Shown in pieces: positions 6,954 to 14,375 of a stretch of 29,256 bases of DNA (its first letter is position 1; each line of letters opens with the position of its first letter). The notes below the pieces were generated by a model. It had not been told where the DNA came from, did no database searches, and saw only the letters and a program-made list of their open reading frames with translations. This stretch comes from DATKMS01 sp041497995. GTDB taxonomy: Bacteria; Desulfobacterota; Binatia; HRBIN30. The stretch spans positions 1-29,256 of the forward strand of contig JBGQHM010000035.1 of assembly GCA_041497995.1 (NCBI GenBank), given 5' to 3'. Made by a program: the position numbers and the translations under genes.

Positions 6954-8762
6954 CTACCCTCTGGGAGTCGGGAGATCCACGACAATCCGCAAGGACACCG
7001 ATAGGCCCTCGAGTTGGTAGTGCGGGCTCAGAAAGATGGCGGCCCGGTAGTTGCCGGGTTTGCCAGGGGCTTCCGTAACGTCGATCCGGGCTTCCCGCAG
7101 TGGGCGCCGCGCTTTTTCGGTCACCCCCGCAGTCTCCGCGATCACGTAGTTCGATATCCACCTATTCAGGATACTCTCGCAGTCCCCTCGGCTCATGAAA
7201 CTTCCGATCTTGTCCCGCATAATGGCCTTGATGTAGTGGGCGAAGCGAGACGTAGTGAGCACGTACTGCAGCTGCGCTGAGAGGCGCGCATGGGCAGTGT
7301 CGGCATCGCTGTCGTACTTCTTAGGAATCTGGCACGACTGCGCCGAGAAGAACGCCGCGCGGTCCGTTCCCTTGAGAGAAACGAGGGGGATGAACCCGAG
7401 GTCCGACAACTCTTTCTCTCGCCGGTCAGTGATGGCGATCTCCGTCGGACACTTGTGCGCGATCTCGCCCTCGTCGGTCGAGAAGGTCTGCACGGGCAGC
7501 CCTTCGATCAGTCCGCCACCCTCAATGCCGCGCACCGCAGCGCACCAATGGTACTTTGCAAACGCATTCGTAAGGCAGCTCCCAAATGCGTATGCGGCGT
7601 TTCCCCAGAGGTACCCGTCACGCCCTCCTGGCTCGCTATTGTCGACCGCTTCGCAGAACACGAACTCCTCGTCCGCGCGCTGCCTCCCACCGTGGGGGCG
7701 GCGCAGGAGGATGCGCGGCAACGTGAGGCCGACATAGCGCGAATCCTCGGTCTCTCGGAACGACTTCCATCTAGCGTACTCCACCGCGTCGAAGATCTTG
7801 GTCAGATCTTGTGGACCGGCGAGTTCCGTGAAACTCCGGAATCCGAACATTTCCGGTCCCGCGGCGGCGATGAAGGGTGCATGCGCGGCCGCCACGATCT
7901 GGGAGAGGCGATCGAGCAGCGAGATGTCACCGCTGTCGTGCGTGAACTCATAGTCCCCGATCAACGCGCCGAACACCTGTCCGCCGTAGGTTCCATATGC
8001 GTCCTCGTATACCTTCTTGAACAACGCGCTTTGATCGAACTCGACGCTTCGTTCCAAACTCGTGGCCAACTCCCGCTTCGATACATCGAGCACCGAGATG
8101 CCGAGCATCGGTCCGGTCTCGGTCTGCGACACAAGGTAGTGAAGGCCCCGCCACGAGGCTTCCAGGGCCCGCCAATCAGGGTGGTGTAAGATGCTGTTCA
8201 TTTGCTTCGAGAGGAGGCTATCCAGGTGGTGCTGCCACGCGTGGACGGCTGCCTCTGGGTCCGCACTGCCTGCAAACTCCTCAGAGAGTGGCTGAATCTG
8301 AAGCTGGGCGGTCAGGTGGCGAGCGCGCTGGCAAACAGTCTCAGCATCGGTCTCCGCCCGAAGATTGACCAGAGCGGACCGGAGCGCATACGCGTTTCGA
8401 AGCGGCAGCAGCTGGTCGATGATCTGGTCCGGCTCGAAGTCTAGCAAATGGCGGAACGTGAGATCGATTGGCAGCTGCCCTTCCCCGGACAGATCGTTGT
8501 CGACCGCGAACTCGATCCGTGGCTCAATCCCGGCGAGCACTGCATCGAATTTGTCAAAGTCAATCTGGATAGGTCGCCGGTCGCGGAGCTGCGGTAGCGA
8601 CTCCTTCCGCTTTCCCGACAGGCTGCTGAGCACCAGGATCACGAACGGGAGTTCCTTCCGTTCGATCGCCCCGCCGGCTTCGACATCGTATGTGATCTCC
8701 ACATGTGGGAGACGGACCCGGTCGAGCTTGCGCTGTGTTGATTCTTTGCCTGTCAGATCCAT
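6954..8762 (-). CDS. Fused T6SS contractile sheath protein (TssB-TssC single chain)
   Basis: A 602-residue protein. Residues ~12-135 resemble TssB/VipA: KELPFVILVLSSLSGK, then LRDRRPIQIDFDKFDAVLAGIEPR and LPIDLTFRHLLDFEPDQI. Residues ~140-602 resemble TssC/VipB: HHPDWRALEASWRGLHYLV, FGALIGDYEF, an AAAGPEMFGF segment and a C-terminal region with RFAHYIKAIMRDKIGSF and LSPHYQLEGLS. In T6SS these are two genes that polymerise together as the contractile sheath. Here they are one reading frame with only a few linker residues, and no stop or frameshift. The start lies 12 bp after the TIR-NB-ARC-WD40 gene, so the two are almost surely co-transcribed. No Hcp, VgrG, baseplate, membrane-complex or ClpV gene is nearby, so this is not a T6SS locus. 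Confidence 0.88.
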   Translation of the reverse strand: MDLTGKESTQRKLDRVRLPHVEITYDVEAGGAIERKELPFVILVLSSLSGKRKESLPQLRDRRPIQIDFDKFDAVLAGIEPRIEFAVDNDLSGEGQLPIDLTFRHLLDFEPDQIIDQLLPLRNAYALRSALVNLRAETDAETVCQRARHLTAQLQIQPLSEEFAGSADPEAAVHAWQHHLDSLLSKQMNSILHHPDWRALEASWRGLHYLVSQTETGPMLGISVLDVSKRELATSLERSVEFDQSALFKKVYEDAYGTYGGQVFGALIGDYEFTHDSGDISLLDRLSQIVAAAHAPFIAAAGPEMFGFRSFTELAGPQDLTKIFDAVEYARWKSFRETEDSRYVGLTLPRILLRRPHGGRQRADEEFVFCEAVDNSEPGGRDGYLWGNAAYAFGSCLTNAFAKYHWCAAVRGIEGGGLIEGLPVQTFSTDEGEIAHKCPTEIAITDRREKELSDLGFIPLVSLKGTDRAAFFSAQSCQIPKKYDSDADTAHARLSAQLQYVLTTSRFAHYIKAIMRDKIGSFMSRGDCESILNRWISNYVIAETAGVTEKARRPLREARIDVTEAPGKPGNYRAAIFLSPHYQLEGLSVSLRIVVDLPTPRG

Positions 8763-8774
8763 TGATATCCGTGC

Positions 8775-11700
8775 CTATGCTTTCCCGCCTACTCGCTTGA
8801 ACACGCCATTCTTGTCAACACCTTCCAAGTAGAGGACGTGGATCAATCCGGTCTGGTCTCCGGCGACGATCGCCCCACCGTCGGGCAAGACCGCGCAGGC
8901 CGACAGTGGGCTTTCAGCACTAAAGATCGCGATAAGCTCTCCGCTCGTGAGGTTCCACAGACGCACTGTTTGGTCGCTCGAGGCGGAAACGGTGGAGCCG
9001 CCGTCGGGGGTGACGGCGACCGAATTGACGCGGTCGCGATGTCCACGCAGTGTTGTTTCGGCGCTACCGTCCTCTAGGTTCCAGACCACGAGGGTGTGGT
9101 CATCGGAGGCGGAGACGGCGCGCCTCCCGTCGCTAGTGACGGCAACCGCGTTGACCCGCGCGGTATGTCCCCGAAGCGTCAATTGCTCCCGCCCATCTGC
9201 CAAGCTCCACACTTTGAGGGCGCGTCCATCCGAAGCCGAGATGACCTGGCGCCCATCAGGGGTCACGGCCAGGCCTCGGACCCAATGTTGACGGAGGTGG
9301 ATAGTCAGCTCCTCGGTGGCGTCGTCCAGCTTCCAGAGCTTGATCGTCCGATCATCGGCCGCCGAGACGACGTGTCGTCCATCGGGGGTCACGGCCACAG
9401 CTCTGATGCGATCGGTATGCTTGCGGAAGACACAGCGGTCCGCGCCATCGTCGATGTTCCACACGCGAATGCTGGCGTCCGCGGAGGCGCTGACGACATG
9501 GCGACCATCCGGAGCGAGCGCCACCACCCAATGGGTGTGCTCGCTGAAGATGTGTTGGACGCGTCCGCTCTCCACGTCCCACACGCGCAACCGCTGATCA
9601 TCGGACGTTGAGACGACGTGTCTGCCGTCGGGAGCTACGGCAAGCGCTCTGATCCGATCCGGACGCCGCTCCAGAGCAGGCCCGGCTGTGGACTCGGGCA
9701 TCCCCTCCAGGGAGGTGCCGCCCAGTCGAGGCGCCTCAATCGTTTGTTTGCTGGCCGTGGACTGTAGGTCCCATACCTTCAGCGTATGGTCGTCCGAGGC
9801 GGAAACCGCGCGTCCGTCCGGGAGCAAGGCGACGGCATTGACCCAGTCGGTGTGGCCGACGAGCGTGCGTTCCGGCTTGCCGGTCTGCACGTCCCAGATC
9901 GTCAATTTGTGGTCTTCTGAGGCAGTGATGATGCGGCGCGCATCGGGCAACATTTTCAGATCGCGGACCCAGTAGGCTCGAGCGCTAATGATCCATGGTC
10001 CATCGCTACCGCCGTCGGGGGCCAGATCCCACAGGCACATGAGATCGTCCGCGCCGGCAGAGATCGCAAAGCGATTGTCCGGTGTGAGTCCCAGCGCGAC
10101 CACCTTGGCCGTGTGCCCGCGAAGCGTTCGGACTTCGCGGAGACTGTCGAGGTCCCACACGCGAACCGTGCGGTCGTCGGACGCTGAAACGCCACGTCGG
10201 CCATCTGCCGTGACGGCCATCGCGTTGACCTTTGCGGAGTGGCCTCGCAGGACGCCGCGCTCGCCGCCGCCTCGATCCCACACGGTTAGGGTCGGCCCAT
10301 CCGAGGCGGAAATGATCTGCCGCCCATCCGGTGTCACGGCCACGGCCCGGAGCCACTCGTACTGCGTGTCGATCAGCAGTTCCTGCTTCCCTGTCTCGAT
10401 GTTCCACACTCTGATCGTATGATCGTCGGAGGCGGAGATGGCATGCCAGCAGTCCGCGGTCACCACGACGGCTCGAACCCAATCCGTATGCCCCGCCAGC
10501 GTTCTCTCCTCCGTGCCCTGCTCGAGATTCCATACCTTCAACAGACCCTCGTCAGAAGCCGAGATCGCTCGTGCTCCGTCAGGGGTCACGGCGACGGCCG
10601 TTACCCGCCCGCCATGTCCGGCGAGTGTACAGACCAGCGACTCTCCAGGCGCCGTGAGCAGCGGGCGGAGTGGACGTAGCCACGGTGCCCCCCGCCATCG
10701 TAGCGCTTGCTCTCTGAGCTCGCGGATGGCGAGCGGACCGTCAGGAGGCAATCGCCCTAGCAGTTGTGCCGCCAGCTGCGTCTTGTCCGCACCGAGGACG
10801 TGTGCGGAGAGCCGGATTGCGCCCTGCAGGAGTCGGAGGGCATCATCGTGCGGGAAGAAGTCGTAGTCCGAGAGGAGACTCGTCGCATCGATCGCACGGA
10901 GCTTTGCCTGGAGCCACTCGAAGTCCAAGAGCAAAGCGCGCAGCTCCCCCTCACGGTGCGCCTCAACGAAGTGGTAGGGCAGCCAGCGCCAGGCGTACGA
11001 GCTCGACAGGTGGCGTGGATCGCCCAACGTGTCAACGAGTCGGGAATGCAAGCCGCGGCCATCAATAAGCTGGCTGACCAGATAATCACGCACGACATCG
11101 TGCAGTCGTAACGTACCGGCTTGCAGGCTGAACTTGACTAGCGAGAACCCATCAAGCCGCTGTGCAAGCTCCTCAGTGTCGAAGTCGTCAAGGGTCCACA
11201 GAGCCCCGACCATCTCGAGCGGCACGTCGGTGTCTTCGTGGAAGATGGCGAGTTGCGTGACATGCTGACGATCTGGCTGGTCGAGAAGGTCGAGACTTAC
11301 CTCCAATGTCTTGGCAATGGCTTGGTGGCGTTCCGTGGCGTTGCGGTTGTCGAATGCAACGACCCCTTGCCGATCGAGCTTCGTGTTCAGATAGCTAACC
11401 GCACCGTCCGGTGTGTCACCGCGCCCGATGCGATGCATCAGGGTCGCCCCGGCCAGCTCCAACAGGAGGGGCCATCGGCCGAGACGGTCGGCGAGGGCGC
11501 GAAACGGCACGAGGTCGAGCGGCAGGTGTGGCAACCGGAACGTCAACATTTGCACCGCCTCGGCGAGGGTCATTTCATCCACCTCGACGCGCTTGGCCTC
11601 AGCTGCGATGTCGAACTGACGCGTCGTGATGAGCCGAGAACAGTTGGCGCCGGCGCGCAGGAATGGGCGCAGGTGCGCCGCCTCCCAGACGTCGTCGATC

Positions 11701-12476
11701 ACCACGAGGCACCCTTTCTCTTCCAGTGTCTCGGCGAGATGAACGGCGGCATCCTCTTCGTCGACGAAGCCCGGCCGTTCCCCAGTCAGGGCGGCGTAGA
11801 GCTTCGTGAGCCCTTGCTGAACGTTCGGCTTCTGTCCAAGAGTGACCCAGAGGATTCCGTCGTCGAAAGCTGTGATCACGTCGTCGTGATGACACACGGC
11901 CGCCGCCAAAGTGGTCTTGCCGAGACCGCCCGCTCCCCGCAGAGCGGTCACTCCCGCGACCGGATTGGCCCGTTCGGAGCCGATCAAGCCTTCGAGCAGC
12001 CGCGCAAGTACATCAGGTCGTTCAACGAAGCCCTCAGGAAGATCGGGCGCCATGAACGGCACTCGCGTTGCCCGAGACGGACTCTTGAGGTAGTTGACGA
12101 ACGTTTCCCATTCCCGTTCCAGATCGAAGAAGTGCGCCTTCCTCATCCAGTGGGGCAGGTCGTCGTATGCAAGCGCGGAATCTGGCACACCCTTCACGGG
12201 ATAAACACAGACCCCCTGCTGGCGCGCATACCGCCATTCCTTGCGTGCCATCGGTGACTGCATGGCCGCCGGGGTCATGACGAGCACCAAGAACTGCACA
12301 ACGTCGAGCGCGTCTGTGATTTGCTTCCACCAACCCACACCACCCTGCATCCGGGCGCGGTCTTGCCACAGCGTGACCTCGGGCTCATCTCGCTCCAAAC
12401 GCTGTCGCAGCGCAGTGGCGAACCGTTCGCCGTCCTGGCGGGCATACGAGATGAAGACCCTCGGCTGCTCTGTCAT
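8775..12476 (-). CDS. TIR-NB-ARC-WD40 STAND protein
   Basis: A 1233-residue protein. Numbered from the ATG at 12476: the TIR domain is ~4-135, with PRVFISYARQDG at the start and the putative NADase glutamate in SPMARKEW (Glu80). NB-ARC spans ~150-460, with Walker A GAGGLGKTT (181-189), Walker B LVVIDDVW (257-264), a sensor arginine in LITTRQ and an LHDVVRDYL motif near 459 in the MHD position. An APAF-1-like helical region ends near 610. Then come 14 WD40 repeats, enough for two seven-bladed propellers, with a longer linker after repeat 7. This is the layout of signal-activated STAND NTPases: the propellers sense, the NB-ARC oligomerises and the TIR acts. A TTG four codons upstream is an alternative start. 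It is the first gene of the pair with the TssBC fusion and lies in a tRNA-bounded island, which fits an immune role. Confidence 0.92.
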   Translation of the reverse strand: MTEQPRVFISYARQDGERFATALRQRLERDEPEVTLWQDRARMQGGVGWWKQITDALDVVQFLVLVMTPAAMQSPMARKEWRYARQQGVCVYPVKGVPDSALAYDDLPHWMRKAHFFDLEREWETFVNYLKSPSRATRVPFMAPDLPEGFVERPDVLARLLEGLIGSERANPVAGVTALRGAGGLGKTTLAAAVCHHDDVITAFDDGILWVTLGQKPNVQQGLTKLYAALTGERPGFVDEEDAAVHLAETLEEKGCLVVIDDVWEAAHLRPFLRAGANCSRLITTRQFDIAAEAKRVEVDEMTLAEAVQMLTFRLPHLPLDLVPFRALADRLGRWPLLLELAGATLMHRIGRGDTPDGAVSYLNTKLDRQGVVAFDNRNATERHQAIAKTLEVSLDLLDQPDRQHVTQLAIFHEDTDVPLEMVGALWTLDDFDTEELAQRLDGFSLVKFSLQAGTLRLHDVVRDYLVSQLIDGRGLHSRLVDTLGDPRHLSSSYAWRWLPYHFVEAHREGELRALLLDFEWLQAKLRAIDATSLLSDYDFFPHDDALRLLQGAIRLSAHVLGADKTQLAAQLLGRLPPDGPLAIRELREQALRWRGAPWLRPLRPLLTAPGESLVCTLAGHGGRVTAVAVTPDGARAISASDEGLLKVWNLEQGTEERTLAGHTDWVRAVVVTADCWHAISASDDHTIRVWNIETGKQELLIDTQYEWLRAVAVTPDGRQIISASDGPTLTVWDRGGGERGVLRGHSAKVNAMAVTADGRRGVSASDDRTVRVWDLDSLREVRTLRGHTAKVVALGLTPDNRFAISAGADDLMCLWDLAPDGGSDGPWIISARAYWVRDLKMLPDARRIITASEDHKLTIWDVQTGKPERTLVGHTDWVNAVALLPDGRAVSASDDHTLKVWDLQSTASKQTIEAPRLGGTSLEGMPESTAGPALERRPDRIRALAVAPDGRHVVSTSDDQRLRVWDVESGRVQHIFSEHTHWVVALAPDGRHVVSASADASIRVWNIDDGADRCVFRKHTDRIRAVAVTPDGRHVVSAADDRTIKLWKLDDATEELTIHLRQHWVRGLAVTPDGRQVISASDGRALKVWSLADGREQLTLRGHTARVNAVAVTSDGRRAVSASDDHTLVVWNLEDGSAETTLRGHRDRVNSVAVTPDGGSTVSASSDQTVRLWNLTSGELIAIFSAESPLSACAVLPDGGAIVAGDQTGLIHVLYLEGVDKNGVFKRVGGKA

Positions 12477-13319
12477 GGCGGCGCCCAAAATCGCTTTAGG
12501 CCGAGTTAGCCTGCCGACTGCTTACAGACCGACCGTCCGTCATGAAGGCAACACGGCGGCTTGTATGAAGGCGTTCGTCGAAACTCGAGGTATGCCGGGC
12601 CTGACAAGATGCCCTCCCAAGCCCCTTACTGCGTGTCGATGCGCCCGTTGATTGGCTATCAGCAGGTTTAGCCCAGCCTGTGTCGCTCCCCGCAGATCTC
12701 GGAGATCTGCGCCGCTTTTCGCGCGCAATGCCTCTGCCGCCGTCTTCGTTAGGTCCCTCACGGACCAGCTGTTTCCGAAGCCTCGGCGGCAAGATACCAA
12801 AGATCTTTGCGGTCTCACAGCGCTGCGCACTACCAGGTATGCTCATCTTCCACGGCCGGCCCATACCATAGGAGCTTGTCGCTGACGAGCCGGTGGTAAC
12901 ATCCCCTTGGGGTCAGCATGTTGAGGGACGTCACTCCGCAGGTCGGTTGTAGGGGTACCGGATTGATCTTGGATGTCGTTGATCCTTCAGAACCCGGCCG
13001 CTTCCTGCTGGAACGTCGAACACGATGCCTCGATGCGCTCGCGGAAGCCGAGTGCGCGGCTGCGCCATTCGACAGCTCTCGGCACGTCTTCGTAGGCGAG
13101 TGAGCGAACAATCCGGGGTGTGACCTGTTTCCTCCTTTCCAGGGCGATGCTCCTTGGAAGAAGTCGGGTCCTCCTGCCTTCGGGTTACCTTCCCGCCGCG
13201 TCCACGTTTTGGGTCGGCAGTCACCCCGGATGCTCGGGCAGCGGCATCGACACGGTCGGCGCCGGGCTCTGGATGATCGTTGGTGGGTCGCCGCCCGGCG
13301 TTTGAAGCAATCTGGTGCT
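12477..13319. other. Upstream region of the TIR-STAND operon, no supported gene
   Basis: About 840 bp inside the island. Open frames exist on both strands, but their translations are Arg/Ser-rich, lack good ribosome binding sites and match no family I know. The promoter of the minus-strand operon must lie here. A 21-base perfect palindrome at 12691-12711 is the only striking element. Confidence 0.5.
12691..12711. promoter_or_regulatory. Perfect 10+1+10 palindrome upstream of the TIR-STAND gene
   Basis: cgcagatctc (12691-12700), one central g, and its exact reverse complement gagatctgcg (12702-12711). It lies about 215 bp upstream of the TIR-STAND start. Its length and symmetry fit an operator for a dimeric regulator or the core of a recombination or resolution site. 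No adjacent regulator gene is seen, so its role is open. Confidence 0.35.
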
Positions 13320-13595
13320 TTATCGGGTCTCCCGAATCCGTTCACGGCGCCGGTCCTCGGCACGGCGCGCCTTGTAACATTTCGGATCGTCCCGCGGTCC
13401 GCAAAGGCGCTTCCTGCGCGTTCCCTCGAGCGGCCGGCCGCAGCGATCGCATTGGAGAGCAGGTTTGCCTTTTTCCAGGCGATCAATCAGGAGAGCCCAC
13501 AAGAGACCGATCGGCCCCCAAACACGACGCACGTCGATGTAGGCGGTCATGGTTTTTCGCCAGGCGTCGGACTTTTTCAGCCGTTCAAGGCTCAC
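13320..13595 (-). CDS. Small putative zinc-finger protein
   Basis: A 91-residue basic protein. Four cysteines in C-x2-C-x12-C-x7-C spacing (Cys49, Cys52, Cys65, Cys73; CDRCGRPLEG, LCGPRDDPKC) suggest a treble-clef or zinc-ribbon fold. A charged RRAEDRRRERIR tail follows. Similar cysteine tails occur at the end of several uncharacterised bacterial protein families, so this may be the remnant of a longer protein. A stop lies four codons upstream of the GTG start at 13595, and no clear ribosome binding site is seen. It is inside the island close to the tRNA-Arg end. It might be a DNA-binding factor of the element, but that is a guess. Confidence 0.45.
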   Translation of the reverse strand: MSLERLKKSDAWRKTMTAYIDVRRVWGPIGLLWALLIDRLEKGKPALQCDRCGRPLEGTRRKRLCGPRDDPKCYKARRAEDRRRERIRETR

Positions 13596-13804
13596 CGACG
13601 GCGTTCAGCCCTAACGTGGCACCACGTTGAATCACGGCTCTCACATCACCCAGCTCATAGAACTCGATCGTCGAAGAAGCGCGCGACGATCCCAAACGTG
13701 CACTTCACCGTGCCAAGGAGCTTGCCGCTCCCTACATGTCGGACGGTCGAAGCACCAGAACCTTCGCTTGGTTCATGTCTATGGGAGTTGTAACCATTTG
13801 AAGA

Positions 13805-13849
13805 AAGTGCGCCCGGAGAGATTCGAACTCCCGACCTACTGGTTCGAAG
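13805..13849 (-). repeat. Right attachment site within tRNA-Arg
   Basis: Exact 45-bp match to 6381-6425 in the same orientation. It covers the 3' half of the tRNA gene, from the anticodon loop through the T-arm and acceptor strand, plus three flanking bases beyond the discriminator base. Because the tRNA stays intact, the element carried a functional 3' half that restored the gene. Confidence 0.85.
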
Positions 13850-13882
13850 CCAGCCGCTCTAGTCCACCTGAGCTACGGGCGC
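13808..13882 (-). tRNA. tRNA-Arg, anticodon UCG
   Basis: On the minus strand the sequence starts gcgcccg and ends cgggcgc plus discriminator A, a perfect 7-bp acceptor stem. The D-arm is gctc...gagc. The anticodon arm is ctgg-cttcgaa-ccag, giving anticodon TCG (Arg, CGA codons). The T-arm is ggga g-ttcgaat-ctctc with one G-U pair. CCA is not encoded. The gene serves as the integration target of the island on its 3' side. Confidence 0.95.
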
Positions 13883-13890
13883 ATGTGCTA

Positions 13891-13923
13891 GTCCAACGTC
13901 CAAGTTGCAGGTCCAACGTCCAA
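13891..13923. repeat. Tandem gtccaacgtccaa motif
   Basis: The 13-mer gtccaacgtccaa occurs at 13891-13903 and again at 13911-13923. Related motifs in the opposite sense (gacgttggaccttggac) lie at 14343-14359, on the other side of the S23-type gene. These look like short dispersed intergenic repeats. Confidence 0.55.
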
Positions 13924-13937
13924 AGTCCAGAGTGCCC

Positions 13938-14327
13938 TTAGCGGTACTTACTCCCCTTCAGATCTGATTGCCGCAAGTAACGAATCAACCCGGCGATGAG
14001 TCGGCTGGTGTCTATCGCGATTCGGGAAACCTTGGCAAACTCCTGATCGGACACATATCCCTGATCGAGAGCAACATACAGCTGCGCTCGGACCTCACCG
14101 CACGATCCCTTGGCCACCGCAAGAAACTGCAGGAACTCGCGATCGCCACTTCGCTCGAAGCCTTCCGCAACATTGGACATGACTGAGACCGCCGCTCGCC
14201 GGATCTGATCAAGCAGCGCAAAGTCCTTCGCGAACCTACCAGAGCCGGAGCAGTCATAGACAGCACGATTGAGCTCGCGCGCGCGTTGCCAAGCCTCCAA
14301 CTCTTCGAACGTCGCAATCTTCGCCAC
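13938..14327 (-). CDS. Four-helix-bundle protein (S23/intervening-sequence family)
   Basis: A 129-residue all-helical protein of the family first found in intervening sequences of 23S rRNA. Diagnostic segments are FEELEAWQRARELNRAVYD, QIRRAAVSVMSNVAEGFER and KGSCGEVRAQLYVALD, in the usual order and length. Its role is unknown; members are often stand-alone genes in environmental bacteria and CPR genomes. The start is GTG at 14327, supported by a strong ggaggtga site 4-5 bases upstream (complement of 14329-14336). It sits between tRNA-Arg and cysS and is bracketed by short gtccaacg-type repeats, which hints that it may travel as a small cassette. Confidence 0.85.
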   Translation of the reverse strand: MAKIATFEELEAWQRARELNRAVYDCSGSGRFAKDFALLDQIRRAAVSVMSNVAEGFERSGDREFLQFLAVAKGSCGEVRAQLYVALDQGYVSDQEFAKVSRIAIDTSRLIAGLIRYLRQSDLKGSKYR

Positions 14328-14375
14328 GTCACCTCCGATCCTGACGTTGGACCTTGGACGCTTGGCTTTGGACCC

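Larger units (their letters stand above)
6381..13849. mobile_element. tRNA-Arg-flanked genomic island carrying TIR-STAND and fused TssBC genes
   Basis: Two 45-bp direct repeats of the tRNA-Arg 3' half bound a 7.4-kb unit (6381 to 13804 plus the second copy). The cargo is the TIR-NB-ARC-WD40 gene, the fused TssB-TssC gene and possibly a small Zn-finger gene. Nothing resembling a tyrosine or serine integrase is seen inside. The element may have lost its integrase, be moved in trans, or have decayed at its ends (6426-6953 and 12477-13319 lack clear genes). Confidence 0.75.

Noticed and set aside
6954..8762. A type VI secretion system locus
   Set aside because: Only the sheath fusion is present. 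No tube, spike, baseplate, membrane complex or ClpV gene is found on either side within the window.
12830..13486. A 218-codon minus-strand frame inside the island
   Set aside because: Its composition is Arg/Ser/Pro-rich, it overlaps the more credible Zn-finger frame, and it matches no family.
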